64,000 nucleotides of DNA from Fasciola hepatica. Its lineage: Eukaryota > Platyhelminthes > Trematoda > Plagiorchiida > Fasciolidae. Made by a program: the position numbers and the translations under genes. Positions 48,066-60,497 of this stretch are shown here, in pieces. Each line of letters starts with the position of its first letter. Position 1 is the first letter of the stretch. The notes beneath the pieces were generated by a model. It ran no database searches and had not been told where the DNA came from. It was given only the letters and a program-made list of their open reading frames with translations. The stretch is taken from contig CANUEZ040000167.1 of assembly GCA_948099385.1 (NCBI GenBank), positions 4,315,001 to 4,379,000 on the forward strand, given 5' to 3'.

Positions 48066-49749
48066 GAACAGAAGTTTTACTTTGTTCTCCTTAATAAGCT
48101 CCTCAGGGGACCACCAAGGAAAATGTGACGACCGGATGACGTCGTTTTTCAGCCTTTCCTCATTTATATGTTACACCCTCCCCCCTTGATAATAGATCGG
48201 TTTCCTCCTGAAAGCTATTTTAGTGACTTTCGTAGCTCAGCGTCAATTCAATGAATAATTGATTCTCCCCTGTCCGATCTTTCGTTTTCCCATGAGAAAG
48301 CATCTGATAACGTTTTGCCGAGATCCAATAAAGGTTTATTAGTTTTAGCCACGTTGTTGTTATTTAAGAACCCATCAAAATGTGTTACTCGACCCTCCCT
48401 CCCCGGTTTTGTTGCGCTACTGTTTACACTGATCTTGTCTCGACCCAGGGCTTCGCTCTGTTACTACCCAGATACAATCTGCTCTATGAGATATCAATTA
48501 CGCATCCAAAATTCACCGGAACTTCTTTTCAGCTTAACACATTGCATGGGGTCCCCTCCCGCCATCACTAAAAGCCGCTTCATGACAAACCGGGCAGTTC
48601 CAAATTAGACGTAATCATCTCTCTGCTAGGTAACCTCCTGCTGTTTACAGCCTTTTCATTTATACCAAGAGGGTCCATTTCGGTGTCTTTGACTACCACC
48701 GTCAGCTAGGCGCTGATTAGGCTGCAAGTAGTTTTATTACCAACCAGACCAAGAAACGGATTTACTTGGACAGAAAAGACTTGGAACAAGTGATAAATAT
48801 TGTGACAACAGGAACTGGAGAACAGCCTGGTTTCCTAATTCCTGGCTTAGTTCCGTACTAGGGCAGATCGTCTGCCGCTGGATGCAAGGACGGTGGTCAG
48901 AGAGGGTTAAAAGGAGGACCGGCGTACCACCGTTAGTCACTAGATCCTTGGCTCCTGATACAGAAAGGCCAACGTTTGCAAGCGTAAATAACTCTGCGCC
49001 AGATCCCGCCGTAATTCACAGGATTGCTTCCTGGCCATTGAAACCCTGGCTGCCTATAGCGTAGACTGCAATGTTCGACCGCCCATTCCAGGCGTTCTGC
49101 GTCGTCACCTGAAGCCAGAGCTCTTTCAGCGTTCTCAGACTCGCCCATGACAACGTACGTTCCACGGCTGGGTTTAAGTGCCTTTTGACCAGCTGCTTCA
49201 ATAAACGGCGTTTAAGCCCTACTTTAGTATCTTCAAGTTAAGCTGGCTTGATTGGCTCTGGCGGTGCCTGAGCAAAGGATGGAGCCTCATACGGCAGGTA
49301 TGTTCTTCCATGAAAGTCTTGAGGGTGTGGCGGACGGAACCCAAGGGCTTCCAGTATTCTTCGAATCTCCTTGAAGACAGAATCAAGCGCACCACTTTTA
49401 AAACTTTCGGCTACATTTATAGTATGGAAGCCCCCCTCCCCAACTATCCAACTCGTTATGATATCCTCTCGCGGCTTCCCAGCGAACCATCTGATCTATC
49501 GCAGAACTTGACCCTCTGGCCGGTTGTATTTCCATAAAGACGGAATTACTCGGGTACACTAAAGGCAGATACATGCACAGTCGTTATTATCTCGCACTCA
49601 CCTAATTCGCGAGACATACGGTGACCCAATGAACTCCCGGGGTTACCCTTGCAGGGCTGAGGTCGATCACGTCTTCCAGGTTGCCACATTCAACTTACAT
49701 TTTCATCATTTCTGGTCCCGAGCCGCGGCCTCATTTGGTAAAATGTCAG
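48066..49749 (-). other. Gypsy internal region without recognisable gag or protease
   Basis: By position this should encode gag and protease. The minus-strand frames at 48,737-48,940 and 48,933-49,201 contain no zinc knuckle and no D-T/S-G protease triad that I can find. The region may have been deleted and replaced, or has decayed beyond recognition. Confidence 0.5.
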
Positions 49750-50013
49750 CCAACAGAGAGAAAACAGAATTCGGCAGTGCAATAAGTTACTCAAAAGTGT
49801 GGCGTAATATCACCGTTGTAAAAGTAGAGATATAACCAATTTACAGTTCAGTCCGTTCAATAGTTGCACTATCTTTCAAGCTGGCAGTTACTTCAACCTC
49901 TTCTATGTCTCTGTCTGCTTGCACAAGGTTGACACGACCAACTAACATGGAAGGGAATATCCATTGCCGCTGTTTACTGCACTCGTATGACTCAAAGAAG
50001 TTTTTATGACGGA
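49750..50013 (-). repeat. 5' LTR of the Gypsy element
   Basis: Partner of 45,255-45,543. The inner edge on the minus strand reads CTCTGTTGGC and then TGACA, consistent with an LTR finishing in CA. No TATA box or polyadenylation signal is obvious enough to mark. Confidence 0.88.
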
Positions 50014-52479
50014 GCAATACTACTTTACTTGCAGAACGAAATTTGCCAAAGAAATTTACACAAGGGACTTGGAAGGAATACTACTGGGCACTCAGCATAA
50101 CCTAATCGATGCGTCCTTCCCAGTTCACCAGCTGACAATATGGCGGAAATATTCAAGTGATCACCGGAAATCCAGCTAATAGCAGACAGCTTCTCTATTT
50201 TCTATTTTAGCATGGTAAATTGTGAAGGGAAATGAATTTAATCATTTATTCTTGTAGCCCTATATTGTGGGACCCAATTTTAGACTGAACGAGGATGAGC
50301 ATATATTTTACGCGGTCATTCATCTCATAGCATGATTTAGTCTCAATTGCTGGTCAACTTAAGCATCCCTAGATGAAGCATCTGCTACAGAAGTAACCCA
50401 GTACGTAGGCTGGAACAGGAGGGCAAACTAACTGGCGGCAAGCGTGGAACTCGTTCATCAGAGATTCACCAGCCAGTGAATAGATGGCGAAACTTCTTGT
50501 CCAAGAAACCACTGAATGTTTACCACCAAGTCGAGCACGGTATCAATATATTTTTTCCAGCACGCGGTCAAAAGTACTTCGTTTTCGGCCTCATCCACAA
50601 ATTGAGGCTTATCCTCATAAATTTGCTTTAGCTGGCCCAAAATTCTGCGGCTTCTGCCTGCAAGTAGACCAAGCCCATCAATTTTACTTCCTAATCTGAA
50701 GCTTTGGCCAACTCGTCTTCACTCCGGCACTCAAAATTTATGTGGTCTCCGACCGTATTCCTGATAAAACTTTCCACCCCACTTATAGCCACTTTCACCT
50801 CCATCAATTTTCCCCGATTCTGTCAAGCTTCGCCCCCAAGGTTTCATCTGGAAAAGACCCATTTGTCTCGGGATCATTTTTCTTGCGCTGCTTACGCACC
50901 TCAGCATGAATTGCTGCCTTCTACTAGACTGTAGCATCTTCGCAGATGCCAAACTCACTTAAATGCAACTGCTAGCTTAGAGTTTGGGCTCGCCTTGCTT
51001 ACGAATAGGTATTTTGCACTTAGGTTCACCTTGAACTGGCAACCGCTCTCCAGGAGCAACCAATTCCGGCTTCAGGCTCTCCTTTGGCTATAGGCAATCT
51101 TCTCTTTCGAACTTACCTTCTGAATCACATAAACTGGCTTATGGTCAGGGCGAAAGTGCTTCATGATACTTCCATTCATCCAGACCCGCTTCAGTCGGTG
51201 CTGTGTCATAATCTTCTTTGGTTGGACACACCAGCCTGTATTAGAAGTTCTGTAGGACTTTTGAGTGAACCTCATCAGTCACTCATTGTGGTACTCAACT
51301 GGTTTAGCAAACTTTGACCAGGCTCTCCGATAGGTCGGGCATTCGGCTTAGCCTCGGTTCATTCAATCCACTAGTTGCTTGAAGTCTGCTGTTTTAGTCC
51401 ACCTGGTACCAGCATATTCGACAGCATCGCCTACTTGCGTCGGGCCAGGCCGGCGGCAAGGCGCGCTCCAGCGCGTCAGCCCTGGCCACTAGCCCGTTCA
51501 GTCTCCCATCTCCTGTCATTTATACGGGATGACCAATGTAATTACTAAAACCCATCAATTTCTATCGTTCCGCGTCCCCATTTGCTGGTCGGGAATCGAG
51601 TCCGCAAATCGTGCGAGCTTCCAAAAGTTTAGGGGTATTTCACACAACATATATCCTACAGCCACGGCACCGCTGATGTGCCGTGGGGAACAACACCCGA
51701 TATACAAATTTCTTTCAAAGGTGAAAAGCCTTCTGGCCATTGCCCTCCTACGCGATTTTTATCCACTGTACTAATTGCAAATTCAGAGCTGCCCACAGAA
51801 GTCATGCTTTCCATGGCACTTCTTGCGCCACCACCCTTTATCCCTCCCGTTCCACCAATACTTAAGTTTTGGTTACTCCAGTCATTCTCGAAATTATGGC
51901 TAGTTTATTGCCTACAGGATACTCCCACCAGCCACTTGCTTGTAAATTTTCAACATCCTGTGGCACTCATACCCAAAACCTCTCCGGTTTCTTTACCTCG
52001 TTGAACCTTTTTCTGGAGCTGGAATCCTGTCACTTGCCTTTGAAATTTTGCTGCGACTGATAATCCAAATTGTTCACTCCACCTTATCATACCCTCCTTG
52101 TCATCACCACATGGACCCTTGAAGACTTCTCTAGCTCACCTATCACATCACTCGTTGATACCGTCCTGGTCAACAACCTGGCAAATGGAAACTCGCTCGG
52201 TCCCAAAAGACTTCCACCTCCCTCACTTGGAGCTGCGGCTCCCGTCAAGCTCAGAAGTTCAGTCGCCAGTTCGCGCCTGCATACGGTAAACAAAGGTTCA
52301 CTACTACTCAGCTCCACCTTTCGGTGGCAGACTCCCTATGAACCCGTGACCAAATTCCCGGAACCATGTTGCATGTTAGCCGCATCCATCGGGGATCTCG
52401 TTCCAGTTGTTCTGAATTTCAGCATACCATCTCGGCCTTCGAGTGTGTTTCTGCCGGGCCTAAATTCGTGGGAGCATCC
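50014..52479. other. No recognisable gene
   Basis: The minus strand carries interrupted frames (50,458-50,640, 50,731-50,958, 51,072-51,275), and the plus strand has a 108-codon frame at 51,678-52,004. A GC-rich hairpin-like patch is at 51,430-51,480 (GCGCGCTCCAGCGCG). If the gag-protease fragment at 52.5-53.4 kb once continued, its RT should be here, but I see no RT motifs. Confidence 0.5.
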
Positions 52480-52779
52480 TCAGCGACCGAGGTCGAGAGT
52501 GAGCAGGTTTTCACCATATATATGGATGATGGAGTCATTTGCTGCCCGTAGTGTGAATGGTGACCGCTGAAAATAGCATCTTTTAATAGGTGCGATAACA
52601 CTGACCTCTGCACCAGTATTGGCAAGAAACATGAGGTTGGTTGACTTGTCGTGTGCAAAGAACCGTTGGCTTTCAGATTTGAAAGCTGCAACTGTCGCCA
52701 ATACTGGCTGGCTCGGCCGTTTTCTCGAGCCTGTGAGGGACCTGCGAGCGGGATTTCGCAAGCTCTCGGCGGAGTGCAC
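52480..52779 (-). pseudogene. Gypsy retropepsin with Asp-to-Asn at the active site
   Basis: The minus-strand frame reads RKRPSQPVLATVAA, then FFAHDKSTNLMFLANTGAEV and SVIAPIK, and later LRAANDSIIHIYGENLLTLD. This is the aspartic protease of a Ty3/Gypsy element, which normally has LVDTGAEVSV and about 25 residues later the '...A.NGS.I.TYG...L.L' block. The catalytic Asp of the DTG triad (codon at 52,618-52,620) is Asn here, so the enzyme would be inactive. The surrounding frame is still open, which makes this the best-preserved retroelement coding block in the window. The gag fragment lies immediately upstream. Confidence 0.85.
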
Positions 52780-53420
52780 TTTCGGGCATTAGCTGCAGGT
52801 TAACAAAGGCAGATATTTGTGATATTTCTCGGTTTGATCGACTACGTTCTTGGAGAGAGAAGTGGATTTGAATCTTGATAGACGGCATGTTCTTGAGCTG
52901 CTGGTAAGGTCCATCTTAAGCCGCATCTCATTTAATTGCCGAGTAAGGCCATCGAGCCCATCGAAGGCAGTAAGTGAGGAGTTCATGTGAGATAGAAAAA
53001 TGCCCTTATTTTGTCAGCCATTTCGGCGGGCTTCTCCAGTGAGTTGTCGGCAGTTTATACCGCCAAGATGGACCTGGCTTTATCCAGCAGCCGGTTTGTC
53101 CGCAGCTATCGGGATGACATTCCAATGACATGAAGCTCTACATCAAGAGAACGGATATAACATAGAAGCTGAGGCGAAGTGCAGTCGCCCAAATCCGGAC
53201 CAGCTAACAATTGCTGTGAATAAGCTTCGCCTAAAGAGGTCGTATGCGTTAGGACTGCAACCTAAGGCTCGTAGTGGGGAGAATCGGCCGGCAGCGGGCC
53301 TGTAAGGTCTACTGCTTCAAAGGTTATTTAGGTTTAAAGCTGCCTCACCGTAAATGAAAACATGATGGTGTGAGAGGTGACCCTGAGTGGAGGAAATTAG
53401 GTAAATAAACCACGCCCGTA
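52780..53420 (-). pseudogene. Gypsy gag (capsid) fragment
   Basis: Minus-strand segments from 53.35 kb down include LPADSPHYEP, LTHTTSLGEAYSQQLLAG, LGDCTSPQLLCYIRSL, and SLEKPAEMADKI near 53.02 kb. They follow the capsid pattern of animal Gypsy gag: 'PP...PY..L...L..RT..SE..R.QQLL..E.LGDR.PSQLLR.M..L' and then '.LEK.AE.ADKI'. Three or more stops interrupt it. A linker follows, then the protease. The Cys-His knuckle between them is missing or destroyed. Confidence 0.7.
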
Positions 53421-54930
53421 GATTCGAACATCAAAATGAAGGGGCTCTACGGAAATGCTGTTTGTGCTATCCGAGAAGTTTGTAACATCTTTTGGCTTCC
53501 TTTTGAGGTCAATGATAAAAGAAGCAAAAGTAATAATATCAAACCCAAAAGTCTGAGGAGCATCCGTGGGTGTTCTGGGTGGATCACCTCGGGCCCACCA
53601 ACTGTGTGGCGGATCAATGAAGATGTGAGATTAAAATGAGTTAGGTTAACAAAATGCTAGTGCAGAGAAGTGTGGTTGAACAAAAAATCGAAAAGATGCC
53701 TCCCAGTATGCCTTTAAAGTCCAGCAAAGTGATATCAAACAGGCAACACAAAGTTGCTTCTCAAGTTCAGTTTGACGCAACATTCGGACAGTCGGTTTTC
53801 AGCCTTTCGAAGGGATCGTAATAATTTCGAATTTGTCAGCTGACTCGCGCAGGGAGCACCAAAAATTGCGTTTGGAATTAGGTGCGTTTGAACTTCATTG
53901 TCTTATGTAAAAGAAAGCTCACAAGCAACGCAGGAAAAACGATCTACGATAACTACCGTAAATCGACTCTCGCAAATCAGTCAACGAATAGCCAGTTCAA
54001 AAGAGTCTCACAACCAGAACAACACTGATAATCGGTTTCCGATCTTCTAGATTGAAATTCACAAAAAATGCAAATATATGCTAACCTCGAGCTTGCGGCT
54101 TAATAGACTCCACAGTAAAATCCAAAGGTCTGAAGCACCATGGCCCAAGCACGACAGTCAGAAACAGTCCAAGCCTTAATTCAAATGTCTCATGCGAACA
54201 AGCAAACGTGCAAAGGTGTGGTGTATGTACAAGTTTTTGGGAGTAATGTCAAATATATTCAAATTCACTAAGCACGTAGAAATTTTGGAAGGATTTTCAA
54301 TATTTGCTCTTTACAACCACTTTCGGGTGCCTTAAAAATGTGTCCATATTAATTTGAAGAAACTGCAAACGCTTGGTGCAAAGCAGTGCAAAGAAAATAG
54401 TAGAATGAGGGCAGTTTGTAATGTACCGCATTTTATGGCTTGGCTTTCTCTTTTGCAGCCAACACAAAGCCAGTCCGCATTTTCGAGTTGCATGTCCATT
54501 GTTCAGTAATATCTCGTCAGATTTAAGTTACCTCGATGAATCGTCCATTCGTTGGCTGATAGAGTTTTCAAAAGCTTAGAACGCTCCTCTCCCCCCCCCT
54601 TGCCGCAAAGTGACAGCCAGCTTGCTTACCATAACTGGTCCGTCACTGCTCACCAATCACGCAGAAAGAGACCCACGCCTGCGTTACTAATGTTCTTTTA
54701 AGTTTCATAAGCAAGCATCAACCTGAATTTGCAAGGCACTAAGAACCATCGCACTCATCTTCATATTGCACCGTATTCAAACTAGCGAACTCCTGATATT
54801 CAATACTCAGCCGGGTTGCTGTTGGAACACTACCCCCTGGTTTTTATCTTGAGGCAAAAGGCTGAACGGATTAATGTGGAGAAAATGCTGCGCCACCCCG
54901 CCAGAAAACTACCCAGCCCTCCTCAAAACT
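53421..54930. other. No recognisable gene
   Basis: Long AT-rich stretch with only short frames. A nine-C run lies at about 54,590-54,599. I see no repeat that returns elsewhere in the window. Confidence 0.6.
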
Positions 54931-55735
54931 CAAAACAATGAACTATACACGAATTCCAAGAAAGCTAGTCAAAATCGTCATGAGCAAAGGAGTATAGCTA
55001 GAGTTAGTTTCAATCGACCGAGAAGAAAATGGTTTGCGCGGCAAATACGGTTTGGTTTCGAATCCGGGTTGGTTGGTGGTAGCCGTGGGAATGCTAAATA
55101 TGTCGTGAAAATATAGCGCTAAGGGTGCGTTATAAACCAAAATAATGCAAGCTGTGGATAACGGAGGCCTATTGGGGTTCCAAGAACGGAATAAGTTATG
55201 AACATGGAGAGATGAAGGAAATGAATGGGAGTACACTCGTGAACTTTGGTGAATATGAGGAGAACGGCTCTCTATGAAGACGACGATGGCCCGGAATGAC
55301 GGATATTTCCGGTCTCAATAAACGGAGTGTGTCATGAAAAGCGGAGACATGAACAAAGTGTGTGCAAATGGACTAGGAAACGTTGATGAATGTGGAGGAA
55401 ACAGCATTCCTTATAAAAGGTGAGTTTGGGTTCAGGATCAATAACCCGTATCGTTCAGAAAAAAAAGGCGCAACTTTAAGACTCTGAATCAGTGAAGAAT
55501 CAATTTCAAGCCGGATAACGATCGAAGGAAAAATGAAATCTTGCAAGAGAAAACTGAGTGAAAAACCTCTGCGTAGGCTCGCGCCTAATTATTCCGTTAA
55601 GCTGACAAAATATTTTGACTTATTTATTCTCAGTGATATTCGGCGTCATTATTGGGAACCACGGATGGGGGTGATAATTGGACTCGCTTTCGGATGGAGC
55701 ATCGTATTTGATTTTAAAGGTGAGAGTTTTTATGT
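54931..55735 (-). repeat. ATT-tailed dispersed repeat, copy C, tail missing
   Basis: From 54,931 (CAAAACAATGAACTATACAC) to about 55,458 it is nearly base-for-base the same as copy B. It then diverges in a short stretch to 55,527 and resumes similarity near 55,684 after an extra piece of about 155 bases. The tail and the GCATGATCATGG palindrome present in copy B are absent, because the copy starts abruptly at 54,931. An 80-codon plus frame (54,874-55,116) is a chimera of unique sequence and repeat. Confidence 0.88.
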
Positions 55736-56300
55736 TTCTCGTCACAATCGATTCACCATTACAATCCAACGATCTAGACTATTTTCGGTTTCAGCCTCTA
55801 AAACACACTGAAAAACTTGCTGCCTTCCTGTTGCAAGCTAAAACAATTTCAGAAAGAGCTAGGCTTATCCCTAACAAATCATCAATACTCACGATAACCT
55901 GGGCCACAACAGACCTGTATCAGGCATACAAAGACAGTCCAGACTACGAAATCGCGAGGAATTACCGTTTTTGTGTCCGAACCTTATATCACGATCCATC
56001 CAAAAGTTCTGCCTGTATGTTTGCATTTTTCAACGTAGGCTGAGAATTTATCACTATTTTATACTATTTGTCAGTCCCCAGACTAGTGCCAGCGGCTTGG
56101 TCGTCCACCTTGGTGATCCTTCAGTGTGACACTAAAGCTAGCTCAATTTTCCTTATCTTCTTCCCCCATCACTTCCAAATAGTGCATTTATTTCCGATTT
56201 GAAACCAAAACTATTTGTCTCTATACAAGAAAGCTCTGCCTCCATCTGCTCCCAAGCCATACTATTACATGGTGTACCAGAGTCGAGATTTCCAGGGCGA
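55736..56300. other. No recognisable gene
   Basis: A 121-codon plus frame begins inside the repeat copy and runs to 56,043. No motif was recognised. Confidence 0.5.
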
Positions 56301-56760
56301 GTTGATCATCTACCTTGATTCAGCTACATTATGAAGACGATAAATCTGAGGGAAGGCACGCGCGCTCAATTTTATTTTCATCGAGTGGTTGCTGGCTACC
56401 TTTTCTCTTCAGAGTACGCTCATCCAGCTTGGCCTCATTTCATATCAGTCGACACTGCCTTCAGCTAGCGTCGGGAACAATCTCTAGTTGCAGCCAGTGG
56501 CTGGGAGCAGTCAGTGTTACCAAAAGAGAAACATCATCGTGGCCAATGGCACTCAGCTTACGGCCCACTCCTAACGTGGAGATAAAGGTCCTCTCCTGGC
56601 AGTTCCTTGCGACATGTCCGTGAGTTTAAAGGTAAAGTGGGTAAAACACCTTTTTGAATTTCCACATGGAGTCATCCAATTCTGGAAAAAAATCCGAATG
56701 TGTTAATATCTTGCTCCGATCATCCATCTTAAATGGACCTGGCTCGAATGCAGTGGGCGC
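56301..56760 (-). pseudogene. Possible LTR-element gag knuckle and protease remnant
   Basis: On the minus strand near 56.62 kb the string THGHVARNCQ resembles the second half of a retroelement zinc knuckle (C..C...GH.AR.C), but the first Cys pair is not visible. It is followed by LSAIGHDDVSLLVTL and EIVPDAS, which loosely recalls the start of a Gypsy protease, without its D-T-G triad. The order is right but each match is short. Treat it as a hint. Confidence 0.3.
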
Positions 56761-59519
56761 CTTTAATCACCATCGAAGACCAAACCCTGAGGATGAGGAA
56801 ACCCTACAATTGTGCCTACAATCTGTTAACCAGATATATCGCCGGGGTGAGAGGGTATCGAGCTTTTCATTTCAACTTTCTGCTCTGTCTTCAAACTCTC
56901 GCGCATGCCCACTACACGCACTTCATGACCGGCAAACCAACCCCACCTGCAACTGTTCACTATTCCTGAAGACAGTTATACCATGGTCACCGCAGCTCAA
57001 CCTTGTCCACTGGTGGACACTTGGATATGGAAAGAGAAGCAGATACAGAAATTCACGAACTTTCGCACGGCATTTACTCTTCTAAACGTTCCAACTTATC
57101 AAACTCCTTTATTTCTACTATTTTGTCCAGCTTGCAGTGTAGAAAATCCCACTGGGATGGCACTGAAAAACTGTACATCGTGTCTACCATAAACTCCGGT
57201 AGACATAATCCCCATGTTAAATTGAATAATGCATTTCCACGTTGGATGATCAAGCACTTCGTAAACTATTCACCTTTTAAAAACAGAATGCCTCGTCTAA
57301 ACTTTTATCCCATCAAATCTCCTTTTCAACATTTGCGTTCGGTTATGGCCCCCTGGCTTCCCATATCAGGAGATGTTCGTAACATATCCAACACTGGCTA
57401 TGCTGCGAACACCAATACCCCCTCCTCCCCTGCTTTCTAATTATTAAATATCTGCCCAATACAACTAGAGAGTTTGTATCTGATTCTATCCCTTCCCATT
57501 TTAATCCATCGAAAAGGAACCACTCATCACCCGCCACTAATCAGCTTAACTATTTCCACTATGGCTAACTCAAACCCAATTCACTGCGGCGATGGCAATT
57601 ATTCAGTGTGTGCCTATGAATAGCTTCCCTAAACCTAAATACTGACCGCGAACTCGCTGAGAAAATCACCGTTCTCTGTCGAACATTTTCGGTTTATTTC
57701 CCCCAAAGTTTTTCGGAGGTGTTGGTTTAACTGAACTGGCTTTTGTGAGGTTTTCGTCTATCTCGTCTCTGAATCACCATTCTCGATTTGTCAGCGACTG
57801 TACACGCACTCGGTCTGCTTTCATATTCACCGCAGCTTTCGTTGGCATTTTGCGCTTTCCTTGTATTGACATATTTTTGGCTCCACGATCTACAGATTAC
57901 GCTTTCGCATCTGTCCCCTGACTGCAGCCTACTCTATTCTTACGATGGGGGGAAGGGAATTCGTTGGCAATTCGCCGAGAATGGAGAGAAGACACGTTTA
58001 TAAGCCGGACTCGGAATCTTTTTAACCCACTCACCAGCCAGATGCCTCCCGAAATCATCACGCTGTCTCCGCCATCCAGTTCTACACAGCTCTGTCCGCT
58101 GCATCTTATTTAGTAAAATTTTAGTCGTTCGATTTCTAATGAAAAGTTAATGACTACCTAGGGCTGTAATATCCGTCACACTGCCACACCCCCAATTTCT
58201 TTCAAATCATGCCGGTTACTTCGGCAGACACTGGTCAATTAGGATTTACACCCCGACTGCCGCATGAGTTTATTGGGTTGGATCACCTTCCACCCTGGGC
58301 GCCCCGGCTTACACTTACCTCCAAGCTGGCCGATGCTTAATTGAACCTCTTTATCGCTCGCCACTGTGGTCAAAGTTCTGCTACCCGGGATAAAATTCAC
58401 CACAGCAGTTTCACCGGACTGCTTGGTGGATTTGAAATACCAAAAGATAACATTCATCTCCTAAACAAAACTCTTCGTATACCCTCCAAGCGGTTCTGCA
58501 CATACTACTTCTATGTACTGAAACACTGGACAGGAATCCAGCCACAGCCGGTTTATTCTCAAAGTGGTTTCTCCCTCCTCGTCAGACGACGCCAGCTTAG
58601 TTGATTTCTACTTTCTACCTCAAACATTTTCCAAATGGGCGGTAAATTGCAATTAGTGAGCCTGGGTTACATTCAGGCCTCGACTTCTGTGGCTTGAAGC
58701 AAATGGCAAACAAGGGCATTGTGAAATAGAATACAAACCACTCTTTAATGGTTGCAACATGTCTGTGTACCCCTTCATTGTATACGTAGAAAAGCTTACT
58801 TTTACATCCGTATGATGTCCGTTGCCACCCCCCGCAAACCACTGCAGTAGGATTAGGAGTACCGAATTTTCATCCCTTCCTATCATCTCCACACATTTTG
58901 GTGGAAGCTTGTGCTATGTTTTCTGACTCCAGCTGGCCGTTTCTTCAAAGATCCCACTTCAAAATCCCCAGCCAATCATCCGACTACCATTCCTAAAACT
59001 TTCAAAGTGTAATGCTTCCCCTCTAACTATTCGCATTCGAGTCTACTCTCACGTGAAACGTCGTCCTCTCCATATTGCATTATGAATTACCAATATAAAA
59101 GACGACAGTCACCATAAAATAATCCGACCGTTGCAAACACCTCCCAGGCTTTCTGAAGATTCCGTCGCTAAGTATTCAAACCACGTTCCTTTGACTTGGT
59201 GAACTGAGCTACACTAGGCCGTATTGCGTGCTGTTGTCGATACAGTTTTCATTCAGCTGTCTTAGGAAATATTAAAAACTACAGCTTCTTGGGGCATTCC
59301 AGTAACCCAGAAAAAATCAGGGAATTCTTTTCTCTGCGGTAAATTCTAGCTTGGCTCTAGTTTGCCGTCTATTCCCCGCTTCACTCAAAGCTTCTTTTTG
59401 ATATATCGAAATGCCACGTGTAGTAAAGAAGACTCCCAATAATACCCCATCCACTCATTCGGGTTACTAGGAAAAATAGGCTTATTCAAAAGCCCGTGGC
59501 CTAAGAACAATGCCCGGTT
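56761..59519. other. No recognisable gene
   Basis: Plus-strand frames of 143 and 145 codons overlap between 56,654 and 57,440 without a recognisable domain. The rest holds short frames. The plus strand becomes increasingly pyrimidine-rich from about 57.4 kb. Confidence 0.45.
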
Positions 59520-59527
59520 GACCTCTA

Positions 59528-59972
59528 TGACTTTATAGGCCTGGCGACGGAAAGAACAGCTGTTTTAGGCCAAAGCATCTCAGATATAAAGTCTCAGCTT
59601 CTGAAGTTGGAAGACACGGTATCTAAACTCGCCCCTCTACTGCGCATCACTGAAAGCATCGAACATTCTACCTTAAAAAACCTGACAGCGGCTGGCCGCC
59701 GTATCGACCCTGTTGCATCCGAAGTCCTCATAAGAGTGAGGGACTCTCGCAAAGCAGTCGTGTTTAATGTCCCAGACAGAATACCCCTCGAGCATGTAAA
59801 GCATATATCGTTGAATATATGTGGTACGGCCCACCCTCTTTGCCAAATATCAAGGCTGCGTAGGCTCGTTCAGAGCTTCAGCTGTCCAATCCTCATGCGA
59901 TTCGCGGATGACCCATCTGCCAAAGACTTCATTAAAATGCGTAACACTATGGCTTCTGATTCCCCCTTTTAA
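59528..59972 (+). pseudogene. LINE ORF1-like protein fragment
   Basis: An open frame contains a heptad-like start (SISDIKSQLLKLEDTVSKL), then a VRDSRKAVVFNVPDRIP block, LCQISRLRRLVQSFSCPIL and FIKMRNTMA. The pattern of a short coiled coil followed by an 'R..R..NVVFGLPD'-type motif and 'RLRR......CPILVRF' is seen in ORF1 proteins of CR1-like elements, which bind the element RNA. The first Met is at 59,607, but the frame is open from about 59,501. The stop at 59,970 is followed by decayed sequence. Confidence 0.65.
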
Positions 59973-60497
59973 GAACATTGAATAGCTTAAGATAAAACCT
60001 CTTTTCAAAGGGAAGTTACTGGACCACTCTCGACTTTCCTCACGAGAAAGAGGCCCGATGGTCCTGAGCCTTCGACACAGGCAGCTGGTCGCTCCATTGC
60101 CTCTTCTCAAGTCCCCACTGCCTTATCTTTACAAGCTCCTCCTGCTTCTTCACAACTGCCCACTTGTAGAGGTGGCTATCTTCGTTCACACTTTTACCAC
60201 GTTTATCGATTAACTGAAAGCTGACTGCCAAGCGCCCTTGCCATTTGACCGTTGCTCTTGCGCACGCTCTCAAGCACGCTCCCAAACACAAGCTAAACAC
60301 CATCTCTCCCAATCGCCTTCTCGTTCTCACGAGTCGTGAAGAATACTTTTCTGGGTAACATATTCCTACTGTGCTGAGCATTAGAGTAACGTGCAGGTTG
60401 TCTACGCAGTCCAAAGGACCGAAGAACATAGTTACTAAGGAAAACGCGAAGCGGGGTCTAATCAACCTTACTCACCGCCTCCTCATCTGCTCCCGCA

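Larger units (their letters stand above)
45255..50013 (-). mobile_element. Ty3/Gypsy LTR retrotransposon, full outline, decayed
   Basis: Two direct repeats (45,255-45,543 and 49,750-50,013) bound a 4.2-kb interior. On the minus strand the interior holds reverse transcriptase, RNase H and integrase remnants in the Gypsy order. The 5' LTR is therefore the right-hand repeat. Just inside it, on the minus strand, the sequence reads TGACATTTTACC, the place of a primer-binding site, though I cannot assign the tRNA. No convincing gag or protease remains between 48.1 and 49.75 kb. All coding blocks contain stops or shifts. Confidence 0.9.

Noticed and set aside
52070..52570. 166-codon plus-strand open frame
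   Set aside because: Partly antisense to the Gypsy protease frame, and no family signature was found.
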